Positions 1 through 9,134 of a DNA stretch of 64,000 nucleotides are shown here, one piece after another. The notes under the pieces were generated by a model. The model worked only from the letters and a program-made list of their open reading frames with translations. It was not told the DNA's origin and made no database searches. Source of the DNA: Monoglobus pectinilyticus (lineage in GTDB: Bacteria > Bacillota > Clostridia > Monoglobales > Monoglobaceae). Location of the stretch: positions 1,617,225 to 1,681,224 of the forward strand of contig NZ_CP020991.1 of assembly GCF_002874775.1 (NCBI RefSeq). Direction: 5' to 3'. The translations under genes were made by a program, and so were the position numbers. Numbering within the stretch: position 1 is the stretch's first letter; each line of letters opens with the position of its first letter.

Positions 1-1961
1 GCAAGTGTGAACGCTGTAAAAGTGAAGTTGGGAAAAAGGATTTGGAACAGTGGTTCTTTAAAATAACAGATTATGCTCAGAGGCTTTTGGATGATATTGA
101 TAAGCTCGGCGGATGGCCTGATAAGGTTAAATCCATGCAGACTAACTGGATCGGCAGAAGCGAAGGAGCGGAGATAAGATTTAAGATAGACGGAATGGAT
201 AAGGAACTCACTGTATACACCACGAGACCCGATACAATTTTTGGCGTTAGTTATATGGTTATTGCTCCTGAACATCCGGTTGTTGGTGAACTGATAAAAG
301 GAAGCGAAACCGAAGCGGAATGCAGGGAGTTTATAAAAAAGGTTCAGAATCAAAGTGAAATTGTCCGCTCGGCGACAGATACAGAAAAAGAAGGCGTGTT
401 CACCGGAACATATTTGATTCATCCATTCACAGGTGAAAAAATACCTCTGTATTTGGCTAACTATGTGTTTTTGGATTATGGAACTGGTATAGTAATGGGA
501 GTTCCGGCGCATGACCAGCGTGATTTTGATTTTGCTAAGAAATATAACTTACCTATAAAAATTGTTATTCAGCCAAAAGGCCAAAATATGAAGTCTGAAG
601 ATATGACCGAAGCGTTTGCGGCTGAGGGTATAATGGAAAATTCAGGTCAGTTTAATGGCATGGACAGCAAAGAGGCGCTTGATTCTATAATTAAATATAT
701 AGATGAAAAGGGTATAGGAGAGAAAAAAGTAAACTTTAGGCTCAGAGATTGGCTAATCTCAAGACAGAGATATTGGGGAGCTCCAATTCCTGTGGTTTAT
801 TGTGAAAAGTGCGGCGAAGTGTTAGTGCCCGAAGAACAGCTGCCGGTGATTTTGCCTGAGAACGTGGAGTTTACCGGTCAGGGAAAGTCACCGCTAAGCG
901 AGTGTGATGAGTTTGTAAATACAACCTGTCCTAAATGCGGAGGCCCTGCAAAACGTGAGACGGATACAATGGATACGTTTGTATGCTCTTCCTGGTATTA
1001 TTTGAGATATTGTGACCCTCATAATGATAAGATGCCTTTTGATAAAGAAAAGACTGATTATTGGATGAATGTTGACCAATATATAGGAGGAGTTGAACAT
1101 GCGATTCTTCACTTGCTGTATTCAAGATTTTTTACAAAGGCGCTTCATGATTTTGGATATTTGAGCTGTGAAGAACCGTTTGAAAATTTACTGACGCAGG
1201 GAATGGTATTAAAGGACGGAACTAAGATGTCAAAATCACTTGGCAATGTAGTAAGTCCTGAAGAAATAATAGAGAAGTACGGAGCTGATACAGCGAGACT
1301 GTTTATATTATTCGCTGCTCCTCCCGAGAGGGATTTAGACTGGAATGACACTGCTGTTGAAGGGGCTTATAGATTCCTTAACAGAGTTTGGAGAGCTGTT
1401 GAAGATTTAAAATGTTATGTTATCAGTGATACCTCTGATATGTCTGATTTGAATGATGACGATAAAAAGTTAAGGCTTGCGGTTCACACTACAATTAAGA
1501 AAGTTACTGCTGATTGTGAGAGATTCAGTTTTAATACAGCAATAAGTTCTGTTATGGAAATGGTAAACGCGCTTTATGTCTATAAGGAAAAGGTGAACAA
1601 GGAAAACTATAACAAGTCGGTTATAACTGAAGCTTTGGAATCGTTAGTTATATTGCTTTGTCCTTTTGTTCCTCATATTTCATCGGAGCTTTGGGAGCTT
1701 ATGGGAAAAGAAACAGATATAACAAGCGAAAACTGGCTGAAATATGATGATAACGCTTTAGTTGTAGATGAGATTGAGATTGTTCTTCAAATTAACGGAA
1801 AGATAAGAGATAAACTGAAAATCAATCCTGATATGAGCCCTGATGAAATGAAAGAGCTAGCTTTGGAAAGCGAAAAAATACAGGAGCTTATAGACGGAAA
1901 AGAAATAGTAAAGTGTATCGCTGTTCCTAAAAAGCTGATAAATATTGTTGTTAAAGGATAA
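1..1961 (+). CDS. leuS: Leucyl-tRNA synthetase, 5' end cut off by the window
   Basis: Charges tRNA-Leu with leucine in the cytoplasm (class I aminoacyl-tRNA synthetase with a CP1 editing domain). The frame is open from base 3, so the N-terminal part with the HIGH motif lies outside the window; about 652 codons remain of a protein that is usually near 800 residues. Visible family signatures are LEQWFFKIT just inside the edge, the editing-domain threonine-rich stretch TTRPDTIFG, the editing motif [10 protein letters not shown], the catalytic-core segment [12 protein letters not shown], a CxxC pair of zinc-like character, and the KMSKSLGN signature. The anticodon-binding and C-terminal domains follow to a TAA stop. 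No terminator follows, and the deacetylase starts 56 bases downstream, so the two may be co-transcribed. A TTG at 42 is not a real start, because conserved sequence continues upstream of it. Confidence 0.97.
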   Translation, partial: KCERCKSEVGKKDLEQWFFKITDYAQRLLDDIDKLGGWPDKVKSMQTNWIGRSEGAEIRFKIDGMDKELTVYTTRPDTIFGVSYMVIAPEHPVVGELIKGSETEAECREFIKKVQNQSEIVRSATDTEKEGVFTGTYLIHPFTGEKIPLYLANYVFLDYGTGIVMGVPAHDQRDFDFAKKYNLPIKIVIQPKGQNMKSEDMTEAFAAEGIMENSGQFNGMDSKEALDSIIKYIDEKGIGEKKVNFRLRDWLISRQRYWGAPIPVVYCEKCGEVLVPEEQLPVILPENVEFTGQGKSPLSECDEFVNTTCPKCGGPAKRETDTMDTFVCSSWYYLRYCDPHNDKMPFDKEKTDYWMNVDQYIGGVEHAILHLLYSRFFTKALHDFGYLSCEEPFENLLTQGMVLKDGTKMSKSLGNVVSPEEIIEKYGADTARLFILFAAPPERDLDWNDTAVEGAYRFLNRVWRAVEDLKCYVISDTSDMSDLNDDDKKLRLAVHTTIKKVTADCERFSFNTAISSVMEMVNALYVYKEKVNKENYNKSVITEALESLVILLCPFVPHISSELWELMGKETDITSENWLKYDDNALVVDEIEIVLQINGKIRDKLKINPDMSPDEMKELALESEKIQELIDGKEIVKCIAVPKKLINIVVKG

Positions 1962-2017
1962 AAACTGGAGTTTTGCAAAAGCGGCGGGAAGAGCAGACTA
2001 TAAACATATTTGGGTGA

Positions 2018-2833
2018 ATGGTTGTTATGAACAGAGTTAGATCAAGAATAAACAGAAGACGAAGAAACACCATTATTATAATAGTTATTATAGCTGTTTT
2101 AGCTGCATTTTTAGTTCCTTATTGGACTGAACCCGGGATTCCGGTATTTATGTACCATTGTGTGGCGGATGAACCCAGGGGCGGAGATGAAAATTTATAT
2201 TGCCGTCCGGCTCAGATAGAGGAACAGTTTAAATACCTTAGCGACAATGGTTATACGACTTTGTTTGCTGACGAGTATGAACAGGCTTACAGCACTTATA
2301 AGCCTGTTATACTTACATTTGACGATGGGTATGAGGATAATTATATTGAATTGTTTCCGCTTTTGAAAAAGTACCATATGAAAGCAACAATATTTGTTGT
2401 TTCCTCATATGTCGGAACTAAAGGATATCTTTCGGAAGGACAGCTGAAAGAAATGGTTGGCAGCGGTCTTGTAAGCATACAGAGCCATACGGCTCATCAT
2501 GTGGATTTATCCAATGAAGATAAAAGTCATATGGATCAGGAATTCAGAGAGTCGTGCGCGGCTTTAGCTAAGATAACCGGTAAAAATGTCACAACTATTT
2601 CGTATCCAGGAGGTTACTTTAACGATAAGGTCTTGAATGAAGTTCAAAGGTATTTTACATACGCATATGCGATAGACACAAATGAATATTCAAAAGATAA
2701 TCATTATGAAATATCAAGAGGCGGCGTGTATAGAAATACTACTTTGGAATCGTTTTCTATGGCGCTTCGCACCTATTCACAAAGACGCCTTATCAGAGAG
2801 ATGTTTAAATTAAAGCATAAGATTTTTGGATAA
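2018..2833 (+). CDS. Membrane-anchored polysaccharide deacetylase (NodB/CE4 family)
   Basis: Probably removes acetyl groups from a cell-envelope polysaccharide such as peptidoglycan. A basic N-terminus (residues 1-18) and one hydrophobic segment (about 18-38) suggest an N-in anchor with the catalytic domain outside. The NodB homology domain shows VFMYHCVAD, the metal/catalytic motif LTFDDGYEDN, and SHTAHHVDL, which matches the second metal-binding histidine motif. It ends with SYPGGYFND and later conserved segments. Length (271 aa) is normal for a short anchored family member. The start is uncertain: ATG at 2018 is the first, but a GGTGA at 2013-2017 is better spaced for the in-frame ATG at 2027. 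The true substrate cannot be read from the sequence. Confidence 0.9.
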   Translation: MVVMNRVRSRINRRRRNTIIIIVIIAVLAAFLVPYWTEPGIPVFMYHCVADEPRGGDENLYCRPAQIEEQFKYLSDNGYTTLFADEYEQAYSTYKPVILTFDDGYEDNYIELFPLLKKYHMKATIFVVSSYVGTKGYLSEGQLKEMVGSGLVSIQSHTAHHVDLSNEDKSHMDQEFRESCAALAKITGKNVTTISYPGGYFNDKVLNEVQRYFTYAYAIDTNEYSKDNHYEISRGGVYRNTTLESFSMALRTYSQRRLIREMFKLKHKIFG

Positions 2834-2837
2834 CTAT

Positions 2838-2870
2838 AATGCAGAGACTATAGCGGTCTCTGCATTATTT
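2838..2870 (+). terminator. Rho-independent terminator after the deacetylase gene
   Basis: An 11-bp perfect stem (arms 2838-2848 and 2856-2866, core GCAGAGAC/GTCTCTGC) with a 7-base loop is followed by a T-rich tract. It closes the leuS-deacetylase transcription unit. Confidence 0.8.
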
Positions 2871-2983
2871 ATATTAAAATATTCCGCTTGCAGATACATT
2901 GGAATTGTTTATGTAAATGAAAAAGTATGTTAATTATATACTTTAGTCTTATCAAGGCTTAGGAAATAAGTCTGCGAGTGATT

Positions 2984-3030
2984 AAAAAACAAAAGCACTC
3001 ACCGATTTAGGTGAGCGCCTTTGCACTTAT
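2984..3030 (-). ncRNA. Candidate very short RNA (about 45 nt) ending in a terminator hairpin
   Basis: On the minus strand a good promoter (see 3036-3064) is followed after about 7 bases by a short leader and then a hairpin (arms 3010-3018 and 2995-3003, GGTGAGTGC-type, one wobble pair) ending in a T-rich run. There is no room for a gene, so the transcript would be only a leader and a terminator. Antisense RNAs of type I toxin-antitoxin loci have this compact form. The plus strand to its left (about 2900-2980) holds only broken short frames, so a decayed toxin partner is possible but not shown. Confidence 0.4.
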
Positions 3031-3035
3031 CTTAA

Positions 3036-3064
3036 ATAATATATCATTTTGATCTGTTTGTCAA
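3036..3064 (-). promoter_or_regulatory. Sigma-A type promoter for the short minus-strand RNA
   Basis: On the minus strand TTGACA (3059-3064) is separated by exactly 17 bases from TATTAT (3036-3041). This is one of the best matches to the housekeeping consensus in the window, yet no gene follows it. Confidence 0.55.
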
Positions 3065-3882
3065 CAATAAACGGGTTAAATATTGACGCAGTCAAAAATA
3101 CAGATCAAATTTTCTCCGAATACTGGTGTTTCAAGGTGTTGTGTTTTCTTGAACATTAATTGTTATTTAAAGCTTAAGCGGAAGTTTTGCGGTTACAGTT
3201 TCTGACTGCTGCTGCATGGTGATTTACAGATTGCTTATAAATCAGACTACGCCCAAAGACTGTTGTAAACCGTTTGCAGAAATTTGCATAACTTGTAAAA
3301 CACAGAACTGTTTATTAATTCAATAAATTAGTGATTGCTGAGGCAGACTTTTTGTTATTAAAGCTTATCTATGATATTGCCATACATAAATTTGTTTTAA
3401 CGTTATAAATATATGGCTGCACATAAACAGCTTTGCAAAGGTATCAGCAGCGTATAATGATTCAATTAAATATTACTTGACCAAAAAATCTTTTCTTTAA
3501 TTTCTGGGATTTTTAAAGATAAAAATTTATTTTTGAGGTTATTGGGATAAATTTGCTGCTTTCAAAAAATATTGGTCTAATACAAATTGAATATACCTAA
3601 ATCTGACATCGGCGGTATAATCGGATTTAGGCGACGCTGTTTCAACACAAAGACTTAACAATAACCAACATACAAACACTTGATGTTGAATAGGTTAATA
3701 AATCTCCGCTGTAGCTCAAAATAATCTGGTTCTCCTTTTATTATGAGCAGCAGAAAACTTTTCGTCACAAGACGACTATTTTCGCCGCTCAATGTATTCT
3801 ATGAGGAAAAGCCGTAAATGTGTATTATTTATTTGATAAATTATAAGATAAAAATAATTATATAAATTTATAATATTTAACA

Positions 3883-3916
3883 AAAGTCCTCCGTTTAATT
3901 AGAAACGGAGGACTTT
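3883..3916 (-). terminator. Strong orphan hairpin, terminator-like on the minus strand
   Basis: A 14-bp perfect stem (arms 3883-3896 and 3903-3916, core AGTCCTCCG) with a 6-base loop is flanked on its left by A-rich sequence, which becomes a T-rich tail on the minus strand. No gene is recognisable immediately upstream on that strand, so what it terminates is unknown. It may be left over from a lost gene. Confidence 0.45.
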
Positions 3917-4121
3917 GCTGACGAAAAACGTCTTAAAAAGGGGGAATTATATATTTTTATTATATTCTTTTGTAATTATAAAATCAACTATTAACTTAGT
4001 ATTTTATATATAAAGATGATATTACTGTATAATAGATAAAATAATCAGTTGTTTAGAAAGGATGTTATAAATAACATATATTTTGCAAAGCAAAATGTAG
4101 AAAATAAATAAGTAAAAACTA

Positions 4122-4150
4122 TTGACCTAAAACATAAATTATGTTAAAAT
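4122..4150 (+). promoter_or_regulatory. Promoter of the SRP RNA gene
   Basis: TTGACC (4122-4127), a 17-base spacer and TAAAAT (4145-4150) lie just ahead of the predicted 5' end of the SRP RNA. The spacing and position match a sigma-A promoter for a stable RNA. It may also supply dnaX by read-through. Confidence 0.75.
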
Positions 4151-4154
4151 ATTT

Positions 4155-4431
4155 AAGTCATGTTAAATCGGGGCTTTAGCGGTGCCTTGTAACCCTCAAT
4201 CCGCTGTAGAGGGGATGAAAACTTGCCATGAGGGATATCTTTGTTTGGTCTGCCTCGCATAAGTGGTGTTGACGGTTTGGTCTTACGCAATTGGAACCTG
4301 TGAACCTCGTCAGGGCGGGAACGCAGCAGCGATAAGCAGTCATTCTGATGTGCCGTAAGGGTGCCAAACTTGAGCTAACTGTGGGAGTAACGCTTGTAAA
4401 GCTATTTCGAATGCAAGCACATGGCTTTTTT
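4155..4431 (+). ncRNA. ffs: Signal recognition particle RNA, large bacterial form (scRNA)
   Basis: RNA scaffold of the signal recognition particle, which binds Ffh and targets nascent membrane proteins. The conserved 5' Alu-domain stretch is present (AGCGGTGCCTTGTAACCC, then AATCCGCTGTAGAGGGG), as are the GTGGTGTTGACG segment and the Ffh-binding apical region (CCTCGTCAGGGCGGGAACG, then CAGCAGCGATAAG). The segment TTGAGCTAACTGTGGGAGTAACGC has the form seen in Clostridium and Bacillus scRNAs. The ends pair as AAGTCATGT at 4155-4163 with ACATGGCTT at 4419-4427, one wobble included, and a run of T follows, giving about 275 nt. Its location right before dnaX is the standard Firmicutes arrangement. 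Confidence 0.95.
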
Positions 4432-4466
4432 ATTTATCTGTGCTTTTTAAAAGAGGTGAAGGACAG

Positions 4467-6119
4467 GTGTCCGAAAAATACCAGGCTTTATATAGAAAAT
4501 GGAGACCTATGACGTTTGACGACGTTGTAGGACAGAATCATATTACGGAAACGCTGAAACATGAGCTTGCTTCTGAAAAAATCGGGCATGCCTACTTGTT
4601 TTGCGGCACTAGAGGCACGGGAAAAACAACAACAGCGAAAATATTCTCCAGAGCTGTAAACTGTGAAAATCCTAAAGACGGAGAACCCTGTAATGTGTGT
4701 GATACTTGCAAGGGTATTATCGACGGCAGAATTATGGACGTTTATGAGATGGACGCTGCCAGCAATAACGGTGTTGACGCTATACGTAACCTGCGTGAAG
4801 AGGTGATTTATACGCCGGCCGGATGTAAGTATAAGGTATATATAATAGATGAGGTCCATATGCTTACGATACAGGCGTTTAATGCTCTTCTTAAAACTCT
4901 TGAGGAGCCTCCTGAACACGCACTGTTTATTTTAGCGACGACTGAACCTCAGAAAATACCGCAGACAATTTTATCCAGGTGTCAGAGATACGATTTTAAA
5001 AGAATCGGCGTTGATGATATTGCCGGGAGATTAAAAAAAGTAGCGGCTGCCGAGGGGATAAATGCTACGGAAGACGCGCTTGAACTTATTGCGGAAATCG
5101 GCGACGGTTCAATGAGAGACGCGCTAAGCGTTTTAGACAGATGTTCTGCTTTTGGTGAAGAGCTGCGGCGTGAAAATGTTTCTGAAATAGTAGGAATAGT
5201 TGACGAGAGAGTTTTGTTTGATATAACTGAGGATGTTATTTCAAATAATGTCAGCGGAGCTATTGCGAAACTGGACGGACTTTTGAATATGGGTAAGGAT
5301 GTTCTGACATTCTTTGAGGATTATATAGAACATCTTCGTTCTGTACTGCTCTGTAATGAGTGTGAAAAACCGGAAAAGGTGCTTGAAAAGTCGCCGGAGG
5401 CGATTGAAAAATACAAATCTCAGGCTGAAAAACTTACTGCAACGCAGTTGATTTATGGAATAACTGTTCTTAATGAATATCACGGCAGGGCAAAGTCTAT
5501 GGCTATTCCTAGGATTGCGGCAGAAGTTGCTTTGATAAAATTCTGTAAACCTAAATATAGTTCTGAGGTTGATGCGCTTAATGCGCGGATTGAAAAGCTT
5601 GAGCAATTGGTTGGAAGAGGAGCTGCGGCAGTTCAGCTTCCTGAAATTAAATCTGAAGCAGTACATCATGATAAAAATCCTGACGCACCGCCATGGAACG
5701 TTCAGTCTGAAAATAAAGATATAGATTCATCACAAAAAAAGGAAGAACCCAAATCTGCTACTTCGACTGAAATTAATAATATGGCCTGGGATATGTGGCC
5801 TGAGGCGCTGGAAGCGATAAAGCAAAGCAGCAAGAGATTGTATATGTATCTGTATAAGGCGGAAGTCACATTGAACGGTGATACGGTCGATATTGAAGTA
5901 GGGCTGAAATCAGCATATGATTCAGTTGCAACGGCTAACGGTATAGATTATCTTTCTGAGTTGTTTTCGAAGGTAGCAGGAACAAATTTGCGCGCCAGAG
6001 TGTTTATGAAAGGTGAACATTCAAAGAAGGAGCAATCCGGGAGTCAGGCTTCGATAATGGATATAGTGAACAAGAAAGAGCAGTTTGGAGATATAATAAA
6101 GGTGAAAGGAGAACAATAA
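4467..6119 (+). CDS. dnaX: DNA polymerase III subunits gamma/tau
   Basis: Clamp-loader ATPase and organiser of the replisome. From the GTG at 4467 the AAA+ domain shows Walker [10 protein letters not shown] (about residues 47-55), a four-cysteine zinc module beginning [16 protein letters not shown], Walker [11 protein letters not shown] and the sensor/arginine-finger region [22 protein letters not shown] lid and collar follow, then a tau-type C-terminal region. The length of 550 aa is typical. An upstream in-frame GTG exists at 4440, but AGAGGTGA at 4452-4459 is correctly spaced only for 4467, and starting there gives the expected N-terminus [13 protein letters not shown]. The YbaB gene follows after 2 bases. 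The third gene usual in this cluster, recR, is not present downstream. Confidence 0.97.
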   Translation: MSEKYQALYRKWRPMTFDDVVGQNHITETLKHELASEKIGHAYLFCGTRGTGKTTTAKIFSRAVNCENPKDGEPCNVCDTCKGIIDGRIMDVYEMDAASNNGVDAIRNLREEVIYTPAGCKYKVYIIDEVHMLTIQAFNALLKTLEEPPEHALFILATTEPQKIPQTILSRCQRYDFKRIGVDDIAGRLKKVAAAEGINATEDALELIAEIGDGSMRDALSVLDRCSAFGEELRRENVSEIVGIVDERVLFDITEDVISNNVSGAIAKLDGLLNMGKDVLTFFEDYIEHLRSVLLCNECEKPEKVLEKSPEAIEKYKSQAEKLTATQLIYGITVLNEYHGRAKSMAIPRIAAEVALIKFCKPKYSSEVDALNARIEKLEQLVGRGAAAVQLPEIKSEAVHHDKNPDAPPWNVQSENKDIDSSQKKEEPKSATSTEINNMAWDMWPEALEAIKQSSKRLYMYLYKAEVTLNGDTVDIEVGLKSAYDSVATANGIDYLSELFSKVAGTNLRARVFMKGEHSKKEQSGSQASIMDIVNKKEQFGDIIKVKGEQ

Positions 6120-6121
6120 CG

Positions 6122-6469
6122 ATGGCAAAAGGATTTCCAAGAGGAATGGGCGGCGGAATGGGCAATATGAACCAGATGATAAAGCAGGCTCAGAAGATGC
6201 AGGAGCAGATGGCAAAGATGCAGGAAGAGATGGAAACAAAAACTTTTTCTGCTGAGGTCGGCGGCGGAGCCGTTTCTGCAACAGTTAACGGAAAGAAAGA
6301 ACTTCAGGAGATTATTCTCAAGGAGGAAGCTGTAGACCCTGATGATATAGAGATGCTGCAGGATTTGATAGTTGCGGCTGTGAACGAGGCTATGAGAAAG
6401 GCTGATAAGGACAGCGAGACGCAAATGAACAGCCTGACCGGAGGAATAAATATTCCCGGACTTATGTAA
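6122..6469 (+). CDS. YbaB/EbfC family nucleoid-associated protein
   Basis: Small DNA-binding protein (115 aa) of the YbaB/EbfC family, which is almost always encoded beside dnaX. The N-terminal part is glycine- and methionine-rich ([12 protein letters not shown]), then a long helix with repeated [15 protein letters not shown], followed by the conserved core [19 protein letters not shown] and the segment [21 protein letters not shown] lies 9 bases ahead of the ATG. It is translationally close to dnaX (2-base gap) and is followed by a terminator, so dnaX and this gene form the end of one operon. Confidence 0.93.
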   Translation: MAKGFPRGMGGGMGNMNQMIKQAQKMQEQMAKMQEEMETKTFSAEVGGGAVSATVNGKKELQEIILKEEAVDPDDIEMLQDLIVAAVNEAMRKADKDSETQMNSLTGGINIPGLM

Positions 6470-6489
6470 TATTTTATAATAATACTTAT

Positions 6490-6523
6490 CCCCCGACGTT
6501 TTATATTTCGGGGGCTTTTTATT
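6490..6523 (+). terminator. Terminator of the dnaX operon
   Basis: Stem CCCCCGA (6490-6496) with TCGGGGG (6508-6514), an 11-base loop and a tail of T residues. Confidence 0.85.
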
Positions 6524-6606
6524 TTAATCTATTAATTTTGTATATTTATTCACAAATCGAATGTTGTCGAAATATATTGTAATGTAGAAGATTTTTAAAA
6601 TGGCGG

Positions 6607-6635
6607 TTGAAAACTTCTGTTTGTTATGTTAGAAT
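6607..6635 (+). promoter_or_regulatory. Promoter of the cysteine desulfurase-thiI unit
   Basis: TTGAAA (6607-6612), 17 bases, TAGAAT (6630-6635), about 70 bases ahead of the start codon. Confidence 0.65.
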
Positions 6636-6707
6636 AGTTTGCAATGGTAAATTTATATTCAGAATTAATTCTGAGTTTAAAGGTTTATCATTTTTGGAGG
6701 AATTTGT

Positions 6708-7853
6708 ATGGAAATATATTTTGACAACAGTGCCACCACCAGACCATATGACGAGGTGGCTTCGGCTGTCTTTGATACTATGAGCAATAACTACGGCAAT
6801 CCGTCATCCTTGCATAAGCTGGGCATAGAGGCAGAGCGTGCCGTAAAAACAGCAAAAGAAAGAGTTGCCGCAGGTATAAAAGCAAACCCATCTGAAATTT
6901 TATTCACATCGGGAGGAACCGAATCTGATAATATCGCATTGTTCGGAACGGCCTCTGCAAACCGCGGAAGACACATAATCTCTACGCCTTTGGAACATCC
7001 GGCTATTATTAACACTTTAGGCGAATTAAGAGAGAGGGGATATAAGATAGATTATACTCCTGTTGATTCAAGTGGAAAGGTGATTTTAAAGGATTTTGAA
7101 AGGCTTATTCGGCCTGATACTTTTTTGGTGACAGCTATGATTGTCAATAATGAGATAGGTACTATTGAGCCTATAGCTGAAATGGCAAAGATTTTGAAAT
7201 CTGTAAATCCGAGAGCTGTATTTCATACTGACGCAGTTCAAGGATTTGGGAAAGTTCCGATTAACGTAGACGCGTTAGGCGTCGATTTGGTTTCATTAAG
7301 CGCACATAAAGTTCACGGTCCTAAGGGAATGGGCGCGCTTTATATCCGCCGCGGAACAAAAATAAAACCTATAATATACGGCGGAGGTCAGCAGCAGGGT
7401 ATGCGTTCGGGAACTGAAAACGTACCCGGCATGGTAGGTTTTGGTATTGCAGCTAAAATTGCTACAACTGACCTTGGCAAGAAAATCGAGAGGATGTCTG
7501 CACTTAAAGAAAGATTAAAAAACGGAATTTTAAATTCTATAGATAACGTTAGAATAAATACGCCTGATAATAATGCGCCTCATATATTGAATGTATCATT
7601 TGGGGGAACAAAGGCCGAGGTTGTGCTTCATTCTCTTGAGATGCAGGATATATTTGTATCCAGCGGAAGCGCATGCAGCAGTCATAAAAAAGAACCAAGC
7701 TATGTGTTAACTGAAATCGGTGTTCCAAGAAAGATGATAGATGGAAGTATTCGTTTTAGTCTTTCAGAATTTTCAACTGAAGAAGATGTTGATATTACTA
7801 TTGAGGCACTAAAAAAGATAATTCCGAGATTAAGAAAGCTAAATTTAAAATAA
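6708..7853 (+). CDS. Cysteine desulfurase (IscS/NifS family, probably NifZ-like)
   Basis: PLP enzyme that converts cysteine to alanine and carries the sulfur as a persulfide for transfer to an acceptor. Features of the family are FDNSATTRP at the N-terminus, the GGTESDN motif, the PLP lysine in LSAHKVHGPKG (Lys201) and the mobile active-site cysteine in SSGSACSSHKK (Cys323). The length of 381 aa is complete. The ATG follows TTTGGAGGAATTTGT, a strong ribosome binding site. The gene directly precedes thiI with 60 bases between them. In Bacillus subtilis the same arrangement (nifZ-thiI) provides sulfur for tRNA 4-thiouridine, and here ThiI also lacks its own rhodanese domain. That functional pairing is inferred from context. 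Confidence 0.93.
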   Translation: MEIYFDNSATTRPYDEVASAVFDTMSNNYGNPSSLHKLGIEAERAVKTAKERVAAGIKANPSEILFTSGGTESDNIALFGTASANRGRHIISTPLEHPAIINTLGELRERGYKIDYTPVDSSGKVILKDFERLIRPDTFLVTAMIVNNEIGTIEPIAEMAKILKSVNPRAVFHTDAVQGFGKVPINVDALGVDLVSLSAHKVHGPKGMGALYIRRGTKIKPIIYGGGQQQGMRSGTENVPGMVGFGIAAKIATTDLGKKIERMSALKERLKNGILNSIDNVRINTPDNNAPHILNVSFGGTKAEVVLHSLEMQDIFVSSGSACSSHKKEPSYVLTEIGVPRKMIDGSIRFSLSEFSTEEDVDITIEALKKIIPRLRKLNLK

Positions 7854-7913
7854 TAATTTTATATTAATAAATATTTTTCTACTTTAAGATAAAAATATAG
7901 AATGGAGATAAAA

Positions 7914-9089
7914 ATGCAGAAGATAGATTTAATTTTATTAAAGTACGGAGAGATTGCTCTAAAAGGTCTTAACCGTCCCTTATTTGAGCAGAAGCTTATT
8001 GACAACATCGCGTCTGCAACGGCTCCGATTGGTAAATTCAGTATCAAAAGGGCGCAGTCTACTATTTATGTTGAGCCGCTTGAAGACGGTATAGATATGA
8101 TGGAAACCATAAAGCGTCTGCAAAAGGTTTTCGGCGTAGTCAATATCTGTCCGGCAGTTCGCTGTGAAAAAAATATGGACAGCATAAACAAGACTGCTGT
8201 GGAATGTATGAAATCTATTGACTGCGCCGGAAAGACGTTTAAAGTAGAATCAAAACGCGAAGACAAGAAGTTTCCTTTGAATTCGCCTCAAATCAGCAGG
8301 GAAGTCGGAGGGGAAATATTAAAGAATGTTAAAGACTTGAAAGTTGACGTGCATAATCCGGACATCACTGTTCAAGTGGAAATCCGCGGTGACGCGTATG
8401 TTTTTGCGGAAAAATTCAGCGGCGCAGGCGGTATGCCGGTCGGCAGCAGCGGGAGAGCTGCCTTGTTGCTCAGCGGAGGAATTGACAGCCCGGTAGCGGG
8501 GTATATGATTGCAAAGCGTGGAGTAACTTTAGACGCGGTGTACTTCCACAGTCCGCCTTATACGAGCGAGCGTGCAAAAGATAAGGTGGTTGATTTAGCG
8601 AAAATAGTTGCCCAGTATTCAAGGGGTATAAAGCTGTATGTTGTGCCGTTTACAGATATTCAGCTGGATATAATCGAAAAGTGCCCGAAAAATTATCTGA
8701 CGGTTATCATGAGAAGAATAATGATGAGAATAGCTGAGAAAATTGCTTTGTCAAACGGCGCGCAAGCGCTTATAACCGGAGAAAGTATAGGGCAGGTTGC
8801 AAGTCAGACTATGGAAGCTCTTTACTGCACAAATTCAGCTGTAAATCTTCCGGTATTCAGGCCGTGTATCGGTATGGATAAAGAGGAGATAGTGAAAATT
8901 TCAAAGCAGATAGACGCTTATGAGACTTCAATTCAGCCGTATGAGGATTGCTGTACTATATTTGTACCAAAACATCCTAAGACGAAACCAAAACTTGATG
9001 AGATAGCAGAGGCTGAGAAAAATCTCAGCGATATTGAATTTATGATAAATGAGGCTATTGAGGGCGCTGAAGTTTTGTATATTAATTAA
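7914..9089 (+). CDS. thiI: tRNA 4-thiouridine synthase ThiI, without rhodanese domain
   Basis: Adenylates U8 of tRNA and inserts sulfur to make 4-thiouridine; in some bacteria it also serves thiazole synthesis. The N-terminus KYGEIALKGLNR is typical, a THUMP domain follows (about residues 60-165), and the PP-loop SGGIDSPVAGY with the later ITGESIGQVASQT segment form the adenylation domain. The protein ends at about 390 residues, so the C-terminal rhodanese domain of the E. coli enzyme is missing, as is usual in Firmicutes. An in-frame ATG at 7902 is upstream, but GGAGA at 7904-7908 serves the ATG at 7914. It is transcribed with the desulfurase, the likely sulfur donor. Confidence 0.95.
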   Translation: MQKIDLILLKYGEIALKGLNRPLFEQKLIDNIASATAPIGKFSIKRAQSTIYVEPLEDGIDMMETIKRLQKVFGVVNICPAVRCEKNMDSINKTAVECMKSIDCAGKTFKVESKREDKKFPLNSPQISREVGGEILKNVKDLKVDVHNPDITVQVEIRGDAYVFAEKFSGAGGMPVGSSGRAALLLSGGIDSPVAGYMIAKRGVTLDAVYFHSPPYTSERAKDKVVDLAKIVAQYSRGIKLYVVPFTDIQLDIIEKCPKNYLTVIMRRIMMRIAEKIALSNGAQALITGESIGQVASQTMEALYCTNSAVNLPVFRPCIGMDKEEIVKISKQIDAYETSIQPYEDCCTIFVPKHPKTKPKLDEIAEAEKNLSDIEFMINEAIEGAEVLYIN

Positions 9090-9134
9090 GCCAATTAGAT
9101 TGGTTTAGAATAACTTATGGAAAGAGGAGTTTAG

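Larger units (their letters stand above)
2871..4121. other. 1.25 kb stretch without a recognisable gene
   Basis: No open frame with family resemblance and a ribosome binding site is visible on either strand. It holds the minus-strand promoter/short RNA unit at 2984-3064, nested inverted repeats (TTTGATCTGT at 3048-3057 with its complement at 3100-3109), an 11-bp stem with one wobble at 3596-3606/3621-3631, and a strong hairpin at 3883-3916. Part of it could be decayed gene or mobile-element sequence, but I could not recover a reading frame. Confidence 0.6.

Noticed and set aside
4176-4367. Minus-strand open frame of 63 codons
   Set aside because: It lies entirely inside the SRP RNA gene and has no ribosome binding site.
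5033-5039. Run of seven A in dnaX as a possible programmed frameshift site
   Set aside because: It lies in the ATPase region far from the gamma/tau boundary used in E. coli, with no convincing downstream hairpin or internal ribosome-binding stimulator. The full-length frame is intact.
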